Source: Paraburkholderia sp. BCC1885 (GTDB taxonomy: Bacteria > Pseudomonadota > Gammaproteobacteria > Burkholderiales > Burkholderiaceae). From it: DNA of 64,000 nucleotides. The notes under the pieces are model-generated. The model saw only the letters and a program-made list of their open reading frames with translations, had not been told where the DNA came from and made no database searches. The translations under genes and the position numbers were made by a program. The stretch lies in contig NZ_CAAJGM010000044.1 in NCBI RefSeq assembly GCF_900996235.1, positions 62,001-126,000 of the forward strand. The letters run 5' to 3'. Shown here piece by piece: positions 48,328 through 57,326 of this stretch. How positions within the stretch are numbered: position 1 is the first letter of the stretch; every line of letters begins with the position of its first letter.

Positions 48328-49139
48328 GCCGCGCTCCCATCCTGATGCCAGAACGGCATGCCGACCACCGGCGTGCTCGCATGGGCGCTTTCGCGTTCGG
48401 CCATCGGGCCGGCCAGATATGCCTGACGGCCTGCTTCGACGCCGAGCGCAAAGGCGCGCGCCATCGCCTCGGGATGAGTGGCCTGCGACACCGCCGTGTT
48501 CAGCAGCACGCCGTCGAAACCCCACTCCATCACCTGCGCGGCATGCGAGGGCACACCCAGGCCCGCGTCGACGATCAGCGGCACGTCCGGCAGCCGTTCG
48601 CGCAACACCCGCAGGCCGTAGGGATTGATCACGCCCTTGCCGGTGCCGATCGGCGCGCCCCATGGCATCAGCGCCTCGCAGCCGGCATCGAGCAGACGCC
48701 GGCCGATCACCAGGTCTTCCGTGCAGTACGGCAACACCTTGAAGCCGTCCTTGACGAGTCGCGCGGCCGCTTCGATGAGGCCCACCGGATCGGGTTGCAG
48801 CGTGTAGTCGTCGCCGATCAGCTCCAGCTTGATCCAGTCGGTCTCGAATACCTCGCGCGCCATGTGGGCCGTGGTGACCGCCTCGCCGACGCTCTGGCAA
48901 CCGGCCGTGTTCGGCAAAAGCGGCACGCCGTGGCGCTTGAGCAGGTCGAAGAAGCCGGCTTCGGCGCCGCCTTCGTTCATCTGCCGGCGCAGCGCGACGG
49001 TGATCATGCCGGGCTTCGCGGCGTCGATCGAATCGGACAGCGACTGCAGCGACGGATAGCGCGAGGTGCCGAGCAGCACGCGGCTGGCGAAGGTTTCGCC
49101 GTACAGCGTGAGCGCGTCGGCGCAAGTGGGAGAAGTCAT
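48324..49139 (-). CDS. thiG: Thiazole synthase
   Basis: 271 aa barrel that makes the thiazole phosphate from DXP, dehydroglycine and ThiS-thiocarboxylate. Schiff-base lysine region ([10 protein letters not shown]), [12 protein letters not shown], and [20 protein letters not shown] are visible. Between thiS and thiE; normal length. Confidence 0.96.
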   Translation of the reverse strand: MTSPTCADALTLYGETFASRVLLGTSRYPSLQSLSDSIDAAKPGMITVALRRQMNEGGAEAGFFDLLKRHGVPLLPNTAGCQSVGEAVTTAHMAREVFETDWIKLELIGDDYTLQPDPVGLIEAAARLVKDGFKVLPYCTEDLVIGRRLLDAGCEALMPWGAPIGTGKGVINPYGLRVLRERLPDVPLIVDAGLGVPSHAAQVMEWGFDGVLLNTAVSQATHPEAMARAFALGVEAGRQAYLAGPMAERESAHASTPVVGMPFWHQDGSAA

Positions 49140-49190
49140 CGGTAAATCCTTGTCTCTGGCGATACACGGCCACCCGGCCGCGAGCGGCGT

Positions 49191-49388
49191 TTAACCGCCG
49201 GCGACCGGTTGCACGACGTCGAGCCGGTCGCCCGTTTGCAGCGCGCGCGCGGCGTGCTGGGTGCGGGCCACGAAGTCGCCGTTCAGCGCGACAGCGAACG
49301 GCGGACGCGCGCCGTAGGCGGCCAGCGCGTCGGCGACGGTCGCCCCGTCGGGGAGCGACAACGGCTTCTGATTGATATGAATGTCCAT
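49191..49388 (-). CDS. thiS: Sulfur carrier protein ThiS
   Basis: 65 aa ubiquitin-like protein ending in the required Gly-Gly (VQPVAGG), where the thiocarboxylate forms. ATG at 49388 (MDIHINQKPLSL). It lies 51 bases before thiG and 78 after thiO. Confidence 0.95.
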   Translation of the reverse strand: MDIHINQKPLSLPDGATVADALAAYGARPPFAVALNGDFVARTQHAARALQTGDRLDVVQPVAGG

Positions 49389-49466
49389 GGTGTTCAGATA
49401 CGGTTCAATCGATAACGCAGACGGCCCGCGAGACGGTGGCCGCCGCCGACATACGGCGCGCAACCC

Positions 49467-50621
49467 TCATGCCGGCACCTGCGGGCAATCCCGGGAGTCG
49501 AGCCGGGCAAGCTGAAACAGCTCGCTCCAGCGGGCCTCGCGCTGCCAGCCGGCGAAGGCATCGGCGTCGCCGATGCGTCCTTCGAGCAGCGCGGCGGCGA
49601 AGCGGGCGGCTTCGTCCGCGACTTCCGGCACGATCATGTAGCCATGCCGGTACAGGCCGTTCACGCGCACGGTCTGCGCGCCATCCCAGACCAGCGCCGG
49701 ACGATGGTCCGGCAAGGTCGGGCGGCACTGCGAGTTCAGCTCGAGTATGCGCGCCTCGCCGAAGCCGGGATGGACCGAGAACGCCGCGCTCAGCAACTCC
49801 AGCGCGGAACGCACGCTGACGGGCGACATGTCCTCGCCTTCCACTTCGGTGGCGCCGATCACGTAGAGATCGTCCTGCTTCGGCGCGATGTACAGCGGAT
49901 AACGCGGATGCAAGAGACGCACCGGGCGCGTGAGATTAATGCCCGGCGCATGGACGCGAGCGACCTCGCCGCGAATGCCGCGCAAAGTGGGCAATGCCGG
50001 CTTGGCGCCGAGCCCGCGGCAATCGATCGTCACGCGCGCCGGCGGGAAAGCATGCTCGGCGACAGGCGTATTCCAGTGTGTTTCGACGCCGCGCTCGGCG
50101 AGACCCGCGGCCAAAGCCTGCAGCACCTGGCGATTATCCAGTTGTCCTTCATTCGGCAACAGCCAGCCTTGCGCGAAGCGGCCGGCCAGCGCCGGTTCGG
50201 TGGCGCCCACCTGCGCGCCCGCCAGCGTGACGAAGCCGCCGTCCAGCAGATCCGCCGGTGCATTCGAACGCACGCGGCGCTCGAACAGCGGCGCTTCGGT
50301 GCGATCGGCGTGATGCCAGACCACCAGCGTGCCGTTGCGCTGAAAGAACACCGGTTCGGGCAATTCGGCGAGGATGGTCGGCCAGGTATCGAGCGAGGTT
50401 GCGCCGAGGCGCGTGATCAGCAGCTCGGCGCTAGCCGCTTCGGCGAGCGGCGCGAGCATTGCCGCCGCCACCCACGCGGCGGCCTGCGAGCCGGCGGCGT
50501 CGCCGCGTTCATACAAGGCGACGCGGTAACCCGCGCCGGCAAGCCGCCAGGCGACCAGCCGGCCGCACAGGCCGCCGCCGATCACGGCGAAATCCGGTTG
50601 CGTGAGGGCGCGCGTATTCAT
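49467..50621 (-). CDS. thiO: Glycine oxidase ThiO
   Basis: 384 aa FAD-dependent amine oxidase giving dehydroglycine for thiazole synthesis. FAD motif VIGGGLCGRLVAWRLAG near the start, C-terminal RVNGLYRHGYMIVPEVA. The ATG at 50621 overlaps the stop of a 27-codon upstream ORF (ATGA); an ATG six bases upstream is in the same frame. First enzyme gene after the TPP riboswitch. Confidence 0.94.
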   Translation of the reverse strand: MNTRALTQPDFAVIGGGLCGRLVAWRLAGAGYRVALYERGDAAGSQAAAWVAAAMLAPLAEAASAELLITRLGATSLDTWPTILAELPEPVFFQRNGTLVVWHHADRTEAPLFERRVRSNAPADLLDGGFVTLAGAQVGATEPALAGRFAQGWLLPNEGQLDNRQVLQALAAGLAERGVETHWNTPVAEHAFPPARVTIDCRGLGAKPALPTLRGIRGEVARVHAPGINLTRPVRLLHPRYPLYIAPKQDDLYVIGATEVEGEDMSPVSVRSALELLSAAFSVHPGFGEARILELNSQCRPTLPDHRPALVWDGAQTVRVNGLYRHGYMIVPEVADEAARFAAALLEGRIGDADAFAGWQREARWSELFQLARLDSRDCPQVPA

Positions 50622-50701
50622 CGCCATTCCGCCAGCACGCGCGAAGCGGCATCGACCATGAGAGGGCAAACGAGGCAAACAACTGAAGAATGAGCGGTCA
50701 T
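50618..50701 (-). CDS. Short leader ORF translationally coupled to thiO
   Basis: A 27-codon ORF (starts MTAHSSVVCLVCP, ends EWR) with a good ribosome site AGAAAGGATACG before its ATG. Its stop overlaps the thiO start (ATGA). It lies between the TPP riboswitch and thiO, so translation control could be passed to thiO by coupling. The peptide has no recognised family; a non-functional ORF is possible. Confidence 0.45.
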   Translation of the reverse strand: MTAHSSVVCLVCPLMVDAASRVLAEWR

Positions 50702-50842
50702 CGTATCCTTTCTGTACGGCAACAGGCGCACGTACCCAAGGACGAAACCGGCGGGCGAGGCCGGCCGGGCAAACAGCGCATCCAGTGCTGGACGCCGCCC
50801 GGCGGGGCAATGGAAGACACGCGAAGACAAGCCGGCTTCCGG

Positions 50843-50932
50843 AAACTTCCCGCGCCGGTATTACCCGGATCGGGTGCAAAGGGTCTCTCTCAGCCTCACC
50901 GCTGCATACGGCCCGCGTGCAAAGCACCCCTG
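50843..50932 (-). promoter_or_regulatory. TPP riboswitch
   Basis: On the minus strand, the thi-box landmarks occur in order: GGGGTGC (5-prime stem), CTGAGAGAGACCC, ACCCGATCCGGGTAATACC and GCGCGGGAAG. This is the TPP-binding RNA that represses thiamine genes, here thiOSGE. About 220 bases separate it from thiO. The remainder of 50933-51285, up to the ABC transporter, shows no gene. Confidence 0.93.
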
Positions 50933-51327
50933 TTTCGTCGAGAGTCATTAGACCATAAAAGGCGCGCGGGCCGCAAACCGGGGCGGCCGGGCGCCGACGG
51001 CCCGCGCCGATTGCTGCTGGCGCGCGCGGCCGTCTGGCACAATGCAACGAGCGCATGCCCGCGCCGTCGGCGCGGCTTGTCGCCGCAGCCACGGCGGCCC
51101 TCTCGCGGCGTCTCGCGCGAGCGGTTTTCGCTTAATTTTCACTTAAGGCGGTCACGCCAGAATCGAGCCACCTGCGCCAGCACATCGGCGCCGGGCGCCG
51201 GGCGACGGGGTCGAGGCCCGGGCCGCAATTGCATTTCCGCCGTGGCGCCGGTTCGCCATGACTGGGCCACCGAGGCCCAGCCGCGATGAACCGGCCCGAG
51301 TTGAGCCAGCATTTCTTCAGGATGGTC

Positions 51328-53079
51328 ATGACACCCAATACTTCCCCTGCCGGCAAGCTAGAACCGGACGAAAAAGTCTCCGCGTGGAGTCTGATCAAGC
51401 CCTACTGGGTCTCAGAAGAATGGAAGGTCGCGTGGGCCCTGCTCGTCACCATCATTGCGATCAACCTCGCCAATGTGTGGCTGAGCGTGAAGTTCAACAC
51501 CTGGAACGGCGACTTCTATAACGCCTTGCAGGCCAAGAACGTTCACGACTTCCCGCACCTGATGGTGGTCTTCTCCGCCATCGTATTCGCGATGATCATT
51601 CTGTTCGTGTACGGCCGGTATCTGCGCCAGATGCTCGGATTCCGCTGGCGGCAATGGCTTACGCACCGCTATCTCGAAGAATGGCTCGGCGACGGCGCCT
51701 TCTACCGGATCGAGCGCGACCGGCTCGCCGACAACCCCGACCAGCGTATCAGCGACGACCTGCAGTCGTTCGCGACCACCACGCTCACGCTGACGCTCGA
51801 TCTGCTCTCGACCGTCGTCACGCTCGTCACGTTCGTCACTATCCTCTGGTCGCTCGCCGGAGCATTGACGGTGTCGCTCGGCGGCATGCCGATCACCATT
51901 CCCGGCTACATGGTGTGGGTCGCCGCGCTGTATGCACTGGGCGGCTCGTACATGATCTACAAGCTCGGTCACCCGCTCGTTTCGATCACTTACCAGCAGC
52001 AGAAAGTCGAGGCTGACTTCCGTTTCGGCCTGATCCGCGTGCGCGAAAACGCCGAGCAGATCGCGTTTTACGACGGCGAAGCCACCGAGCGCGCCACCGC
52101 CGGCAATGTCTTCCAGCGCATTCGCGACAACTGGTGGCGCGTGATGAAGTACACCAAGCGCCTGAGCTTCGTGCTGAGTTTCTACGGTCAGATCGCCATC
52201 ATCTTTCCGATTGTGGTGGCGTCGCCGCGCTACTTCGCTGGCGCCTTCACGTTCGGCGTGCTCATGCAGATCCAGAACTCGTTCGGCACCGTGAGCGATT
52301 CGTTTTCCTGGTTCATCAACAGTTACGGCAGCCTTGTCGACTGGCGCGCTACGGTGAATCGTCTGCGCGAATTCAAACGCGTCATCCGCGCCTCGCATCT
52401 GAAAGAGACGGTCTCGCCGGCCACCGCGCATGGCGGCATCAACCTGCATTACATAGACGAGGACAAGCTCACCACGGAAGGGTTGTCGCTGTCCTTGCCG
52501 AACGGCGCCGCGCTCTCGCAGATCCGCGACATCACCATCCGGCCCGGTTCGCGCTGGCTGGTGCGCGGTCCGTCCGGCTCGGGCAAGAGCACCCTGATGC
52601 GCGCGCTTGCCGGACTGTGGCCGTTCGGCGACGGCTCGATCGACGCGCCGGTCAATGCCCGCATGATGTTCATTCCGCAGCAGAGCTACATGCCGATCGG
52701 CTCGCTGAAAGCCGCGCTCGCCTACCCGTCCTCGGCCGACACCTACACCGACGAAGAGTGCAGCGAAGCACTGCGCACCTGCCGCCTCGACGACTACGCG
52801 GATCGTCTCGACGAATCCGGTCACTGGGCGCGCGTGCTTTCCCCGGGCGAACAGCAGCGCCTCGCCGCCGCCCGCGTGCTGCTGCACAAACCGGACTATC
52901 TGTTCCTCGACGAAGCCACTAGCGCGCTCGACGCGGCCAACGAAGCCCTGCTCTATCATCTCTTCACCGAGCGTCTGCCGAAGGCGGCGATTGTCAGCGT
53001 GGCGCACCGCGAATCGCTCGCGGCGTTCCACGAAGAGACGCTCGACGTCGAACGTGCGGGCGAACCGGTCGCCGCATAA
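51328..53079 (+). CDS. SbmA/BacA-like ABC transporter (fused permease-ATPase, YddA type)
   Basis: 583 aa from the ATG at 51328 (AGGA upstream); 51286 would add 14 residues. N-terminal SbmA/BacA-like membrane domain with about six helices (NFxxWNGDFYNALQ, RQWLTHRYLEEWL, ADFRFGLIRVRENAEQIAFYDGE), C-terminal ATPase with GPSGSGKST, LSPGEQQR (altered signature) and YLFLDEATSALD. The family handles cobalamin, peptides such as bleomycin, or very-long-chain fatty acids; direction and substrate here are unknown. Confidence 0.92.
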   Translation: MTPNTSPAGKLEPDEKVSAWSLIKPYWVSEEWKVAWALLVTIIAINLANVWLSVKFNTWNGDFYNALQAKNVHDFPHLMVVFSAIVFAMIILFVYGRYLRQMLGFRWRQWLTHRYLEEWLGDGAFYRIERDRLADNPDQRISDDLQSFATTTLTLTLDLLSTVVTLVTFVTILWSLAGALTVSLGGMPITIPGYMVWVAALYALGGSYMIYKLGHPLVSITYQQQKVEADFRFGLIRVRENAEQIAFYDGEATERATAGNVFQRIRDNWWRVMKYTKRLSFVLSFYGQIAIIFPIVVASPRYFAGAFTFGVLMQIQNSFGTVSDSFSWFINSYGSLVDWRATVNRLREFKRVIRASHLKETVSPATAHGGINLHYIDEDKLTTEGLSLSLPNGAALSQIRDITIRPGSRWLVRGPSGSGKSTLMRALAGLWPFGDGSIDAPVNARMMFIPQQSYMPIGSLKAALAYPSSADTYTDEECSEALRTCRLDDYADRLDESGHWARVLSPGEQQRLAAARVLLHKPDYLFLDEATSALDAANEALLYHLFTERLPKAAIVSVAHRESLAAFHEETLDVERAGEPVAA

Positions 53080-53097
53080 GCGCCCCGTCAATCAACT

Positions 53098-53123
53098 CAC
53101 CGATGCCGGCCCCGGCATCGGTG
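53098..53123 (+). terminator. GC-rich perfect hairpin after the ABC transporter gene
   Basis: Arms CACCGATGCCGG (53098-53109) and CCGGCATCGGTG (53112-53123) are fully complementary. It lies 19 bases after the stop codon but has no T-run, so it may be an RNA-stabilising or rho-assisted end. The rest of 53080-53463 shows no gene. Confidence 0.5.
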
Positions 53124-53463
53124 CAGTTACGCCGACCTCGCACAAGCGCCAATCCCACCCCGGCGCCGCCTCGCTCCCTCCGGCAACATCCTGAAATACG
53201 CGTGAACAGTTCGAAAGCATTTACGAACCGTTCAGGCTGTTCCGTGCTTTGAAAGTCCCCCCCAGCAGCGACGATTGACATGCCGGCCCAACACCACGTT
53301 GCGGCCCGCACGCCCTCATTGCTACCGGACTTGCCGCCCATGTCATTCGCCCGCATTCATCCTTCCCGCCCTTCGCTGCAACGGCTCACGCATCTGCGCG
53401 CCGCACGCTAGGCGTGGCCGCCCTGCGCTTCACCTTCGATCCGACACGCCGAGGTCCCGCATC

Positions 53464-54096
53464 GTGACCACCTTGCACTCATCGCTGTTTCCCGCCGTCC
53501 TGTGGACCCTGCGCTTTCCGTGGACCATCGGACGGCGCTGCTATGCAGGGCTCGCGACGGCAACCCTTCTGTGCGTTGGACTGAACGGCTGCGCGTGGAC
53601 CCTCATCACGGCGGCCGACGCCACCGGCTCGGTGATCCAGGCGGGCTATGCCATCGCCTCGAACTATTCGTCGCCGACCTTCGTCAACGGCCGGCCTGCA
53701 GCCATCAGCACGGTGTGCATCGAAGTGAACCAGATGGTGTCCGTCGGCGACTTCGTCCCGTCGCTGCAGCTCGCGCTCAACCGGCGCGGCATTCGCTCGG
53801 ACGTCTATAACCCGGGCACCGCTCCTGTCAGTTGCGAGGCGCGGCTGGTCTATAACGCCTCGGTCGACTACGGCCGGCGCGAGTTCAACGACAACCCGAT
53901 CCAGTACCTTTCGGTGATCGATCTCACGCTGATTCAGCAAGGCCATATTCTCGTCACCGCGCGCTATCAGACCGGCGAACTCGGCGTGGACCGCTTCTCG
54001 AATGCGTCGGTGAAACTCGGCGGCATGATCGACAAGATGGTGGTGGATCGCACCGAGTTGCGGCCGCAGACCATTCAAACCTCGCAGATCAACTGA
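53464..54096 (+). CDS. Putative lipoprotein of unknown function
   Basis: 210 aa from the GTG at 53464 (GAGG upstream). A long hydrophobic start with basic residues (GRRCYAGLATATLLCVGLNGC) ends in a lipobox-like LNGC at about residue 43, so it is probably exported and lipidated. The rest has VCIEVNQMVSVGDFVPSLQ and LALNRRGIRSDVYNPG and looks like a beta-rich envelope domain. No family recognised. It precedes a response regulator by 126 bases. Confidence 0.75.
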   Translation: MTTLHSSLFPAVLWTLRFPWTIGRRCYAGLATATLLCVGLNGCAWTLITAADATGSVIQAGYAIASNYSSPTFVNGRPAAISTVCIEVNQMVSVGDFVPSLQLALNRRGIRSDVYNPGTAPVSCEARLVYNASVDYGRREFNDNPIQYLSVIDLTLIQQGHILVTARYQTGELGVDRFSNASVKLGGMIDKMVVDRTELRPQTIQTSQIN

Positions 54097-54222
54097 CCTC
54101 AACGCACCTCACCTCAACTCAACACCTGGCCACGCGCGCCGGCTTCCTCGCACGGCTGACGGAAAGGTTTAGAAAGCATTGCGCGCTATCAGCGTCCCGA
54201 CGTATCTCATAAGATTGCCGGA

Positions 54223-54969
54223 ATGAACCAATCCATTCTCGTCGTCGACGACGATCCCGTCGTCCGCGACCTTGTGCGCGAATATCTGCACGGACGCGGC
54301 TTTTCGGTAACGGTGCTGGAGCACGGCATGGGCTTACAGCGCGCGCTGCAAAACGAACGGCCGGCGCTGGTGGTGCTCGACATCATGATGCCGGAACTGG
54401 ACGGCATCAGCGCGCTGCGCGCCTTGCGTCTCGCCGGCGACGACATTCCCGTGATCCTCTTGACGGCGCGTGCCGATGTGATCGATCGCGTAATCGGTCT
54501 CGAACTCGGCGCGGACGATTATCTGGGCAAGCCCTTCGAACCGAGCGAACTGGTGGCGCGCATCCGCACCGTGTTGCGTCGGCGCGGCGCGATTGCGCCT
54601 GGCGCGCCGGAGAATCGCGCGCCATACCGCTTTGGCCGCTTCGAGGTGAATTTTCCGGCGCGCGAATTGCGCCGCGACAACGAACGCATCGTGCTGCGAT
54701 CGAGCGAATTCGCCATGCTCAAAGTATTCGTCACACATGCGATGACGGTGCTCACGCGCGCACAACTGCTCGAGAAATTGCATGGCAATAGCGAGGCGCA
54801 TCGCAATCGCAGCCTCGACGTTTCCATCTGGCGTCTGCGGCGCCTGATCGAAGTGGACCCGTCCGAGCCGCGCTACGTGCAGACGGTCTGGGGTCGTGGC
54901 TATGTGTTCGTGCCGGATGGAGAAATCGGCGCGGCGGAACGGATCGCGCCGCCGCTCGCCGACGCCTAG
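54223..54969 (+). CDS. OmpR-family response regulator (orphan)
   Basis: 248 aa. Receiver domain with DDD (9-11), phospho-acceptor D53 (VVLDIMMP), and Lys in YLGKPFEP; C-terminal winged-helix DNA-binding domain (RNRSLDVSIWRLRRLIEVDP, VWGRGYVF). No histidine kinase adjoins it. It is closely similar to the regulator at 57327, which has a kinase, so the two may share signals or result from duplication. Confidence 0.94.
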   Translation: MNQSILVVDDDPVVRDLVREYLHGRGFSVTVLEHGMGLQRALQNERPALVVLDIMMPELDGISALRALRLAGDDIPVILLTARADVIDRVIGLELGADDYLGKPFEPSELVARIRTVLRRRGAIAPGAPENRAPYRFGRFEVNFPARELRRDNERIVLRSSEFAMLKVFVTHAMTVLTRAQLLEKLHGNSEAHRNRSLDVSIWRLRRLIEVDPSEPRYVQTVWGRGYVFVPDGEIGAAERIAPPLADA

Positions 54970-55013
54970 CCGTCAACCGCCTCGGCTCGCAGGATACGCG
55001 AGCCAGAAGCGCG

Positions 55014-55682
55014 CTAGAACGTCAGCACGCTCAGGAACATCCGCTGCAGCCAGCCCACCGTGGTCGAATCGCTGACGATGCCGCGTCCGGCCTGCTCGAT
55101 GCGCGCATTCGCCACCTTGCCCGACGAAACGAAGTTGCCTGCTTCGATGTCCTTAGGATTGACGATGCCCGACAGCCGCAGGCGATCGTGATTGCCGTTC
55201 ATCGCGATCAGCTTCTCGCCCGACACCAGCAGATTGCCGGTCGGCATCGTGCCGATCACGGTCACCGCCAGCGTCCCGGTCATGCCGCTGGTGTCGGTCA
55301 TCGCGCCCTGGCCCTTGAAGTCGGTATTCGCGGAACCGATGTTGAAAAGGCGCGCGAGCCGCGCCGCGGCGCCGGTCGATTGATCGGCTGCGGTGGCGCT
55401 GATATCGCTCGCGCGGCTCGCCGTCGTATTCGCGCTGCTGTTGCCGCTGTACGACTCGGACAGGCGAATCGTCAGCACGTCGCCCACGTGCTGTGCACGC
55501 GGCGTCTCGTATAAAAGCAGCGACGCACCGGCCTGATAGATCGCGCCCTGCGTATTGATGTTGAGCGGCGCGCTCACGAGCGGCGGCAGCATCGGCGTAT
55601 CGACGATCGAATCCTGGTGGCTCGCGCAAGCGCTCAAATACAGCGCGGCGGTGAGCGTCGCCGCGAGACGTAGCGTGGTCAT
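55014..55682 (-). CDS. FlgH-like flagellar L-ring lipoprotein homologue (orphan)
   Basis: 222 aa. Signal peptide with lipobox LSAC (about residue 19); GAIYQAGASLLLYETPRAQHVGDVLTIRLSE, FKGQGAM, GNLLVSGEKLIAMN, LRLSGIVNPKDIEAGN and the C-terminal VGWLQRMFLSVL match the L-ring protein FlgH throughout. No other flagellar gene is near, so it is either a paralogue with a different envelope role or a displaced copy. Last gene of a four-gene minus-strand operon. GGAG precedes the ATG. Confidence 0.85.
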   Translation of the reverse strand: MTTLRLAATLTAALYLSACASHQDSIVDTPMLPPLVSAPLNINTQGAIYQAGASLLLYETPRAQHVGDVLTIRLSESYSGNSSANTTASRASDISATAADQSTGAAARLARLFNIGSANTDFKGQGAMTDTSGMTGTLAVTVIGTMPTGNLLVSGEKLIAMNGNHDRLRLSGIVNPKDIEAGNFVSSGKVANARIEQAGRGIVSDSTTVGWLQRMFLSVLTF

Positions 55683-55741
55683 AAAGGTTGCTCCGCTGGA
55701 ATGAAGTTGGGATAGACGGGCGGCGCCAGGCATCCCGTTGC

Positions 55742-56503
55742 TCAACCCGCCTCGGGACTGCTCGCCTGCCACTGGCGCACCAGCGACTTCACCCACGCGT
55801 CCGGGTCTTTCAGCAGATAGGTCAGCGTGCCGTTGCGGGTGGACGGCAAAAAGCACAAGGTGATCGAACTCACCGCGTTTTCCCAGACATACGTCGGGAC
55901 CGTGCTGCTCGCCGCCGCCGTGTCCTGGGTGGCAAGCCGCGGCGGCCCGTAGCGGTCGGCCAGCGCGTCGCGCAGATCGCCCGCGGTGGCATCGTCGACC
56001 ACGAACGAAATTTCGTAGAGCCGCAACGCACTCTGGCCGTCGACCCGCGCGAAACGCAACACGTGGTCCTGGGCGGGCGCGCCATCCACGACAGCCTGCG
56101 AGACTTGCCAGCGGTCCGCCGCGCGATGCGCCCAGCGGCACGCCACGGTCAGGCTCTCGCTCGTTTTCATGCTCATGCCGAGCGCGCCCGCCAGCATGTC
56201 GGTTTCGCAGACCGGCACGCTGCCGACCGGCGTCGCCCGCACGGTCGAGCCGGCGCGAAACTCGTCGAGCGTGATGCCAAGCGGAATGCCGCGAAATGCG
56301 AACGGCGTATCCATGAGACGCCTGCGCTCATCTGCACTACTACGTTTCGAAGCCGGCGCGAAAGACGACGCGGAAGCGGACGGCGCCGTGCCTGCGGCAG
56401 GCTGCGCGTGCGCGGCCGAGGGCGCCGCCACGCCCAGCCCCACGCACAGCAGCAACGACGCCAACGCGGCGCAATATGGACGGGCGGACGGTCGAGAGTT
56501 CAT
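55742..56503 (-). CDS. Exported protein of unknown function
   Basis: 253 aa with a signal peptide (LASLLLCVGLGVAAPSAAHAQ) and then an Ala/Ser-rich linker. The mature part begins RLMDTPFAFRGIPLGITLDEFR and contains LRDALADRYGPPRL, a pattern common to periplasmic proteins that are paired with lipoproteins, but no named family was recognised. It lies 3 bases after the small lipoprotein gene and upstream of the FlgH-like gene. Confidence 0.8.
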   Translation of the reverse strand: MNSRPSARPYCAALASLLLCVGLGVAAPSAAHAQPAAGTAPSASASSFAPASKRSSADERRRLMDTPFAFRGIPLGITLDEFRAGSTVRATPVGSVPVCETDMLAGALGMSMKTSESLTVACRWAHRAADRWQVSQAVVDGAPAQDHVLRFARVDGQSALRLYEISFVVDDATAGDLRDALADRYGPPRLATQDTAAASSTVPTYVWENAVSSITLCFLPSTRNGTLTYLLKDPDAWVKSLVRQWQASSPEAG

Positions 56504-56506
56504 GGC

Positions 56507-56704
56507 TCAGTCGATGGCTGAAGCACACGCATTGAACGGCGTCGCGGCGGCGTGCCCGACGAGCGGCAGAATATCGAGCGTCGCCGCCGTCAGACGGCAC
56601 GGCAGCGCGGCGGCGCCGCAGCCGTCGAGCGGCAGCAGCAGCGCACCCAGCATCAGCCAGCTTGCGGCACGCCGGCACCGCCGGAAAACAGTCAGAGTGG
56701 ACAC
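56507..56704 (-). CDS. Small lipoprotein, DUF6726-like
   Basis: 65 aa from a GTG start, with GAGGG six bases upstream. Basic start, hydrophobic stretch LMLGALLLPLDGC ending in a lipobox Cys, then LPCRLTAATLDILPLVGHAAATPFNAC, which resembles the small DUF6726 lipoproteins of Burkholderiales. Function unknown. Second gene of the envelope operon. Confidence 0.75.
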   Translation of the reverse strand: MSTLTVFRRCRRAASWLMLGALLLPLDGCGAAALPCRLTAATLDILPLVGHAAATPFNACASAID

Positions 56705-56720
56705 GAACGCCCTCGCCGGA

Positions 56721-56894
56721 TCAGGCTGTCGTGTTGATATGGTTGCCCAGCAGACCGCCGGGCGACATCGGCGTAGCGGGCTCTTCCGGCAGTGCCTCCG
56801 GCTTGGCCGCGTTGTCCTGCGCGGGCGCGGGCGCGGTCCGCTCGCGCGGCGGCGGCGGGAAAGTGGTGGGATGGAGATTGTTCGTAACGGTCAT
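56721..56894 (-). CDS. Small proline-rich protein, unknown function
   Basis: 57-codon ORF (starts MTVTNNLHPTTFPPPPRE, ends GGLLGNHINTTA). GCGAGG lies in front of its ATG, and its stop is 16 bases from the lipoprotein GTG, so it heads the operon. It is rich in Pro, Ala and Glu with no membrane segment. Real-gene status rests on ribosome site and operon position only. The 432 bases upstream (56895-57326) show no gene. Confidence 0.45.
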   Translation of the reverse strand: MTVTNNLHPTTFPPPPRERTAPAPAQDNAAKPEALPEEPATPMSPGGLLGNHINTTA

Positions 56895-57326
56895 GGTCTG
56901 CCTCGCGTGGCACTCGATGTGCCTGGGTGCGGATTCGATTACCGCATTGACGCGGGCCGTCGGAAGAAAACTCCACCTTCAGGCCAGCGAAATGCGGCGG
57001 CGATGAAATACAGGTCGAATCATCACGCTGCGGGAAGCGTCACCATGCGCGAAGAAACGCGCGCTTTTCCACGGTGCTTACGAGGGGTTTCGGTTGCGCG
57101 CCAAACCTTTCCTCGCGGCAATTCCGGTAAGCGGTTTCCCAGCCGATGCGTCCCTCAAAGGCTCTTTATATGGACGGTTTTAGCGCCGCAAACCGGCCGC
57201 CTGGCCTTGCTCAACAAGGCTTGCGTCGGTGACGGAGAAAACCGCGGGGCGCACCGGCGGCGCAAGGTAAGTGTTGGTAAGAAAACAATCGGCCGCTCGC
57301 CGGGCGCGCCAGTCTAAAATTTCAAG

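Noticed and set aside
53211..53258. Inverted or direct repeat with GAACAGTTCG and GAACCGTTC as a regulatory array
   Set aside because: The half-sites are imperfect and irregularly spaced, with no matching copy near other genes in the window.
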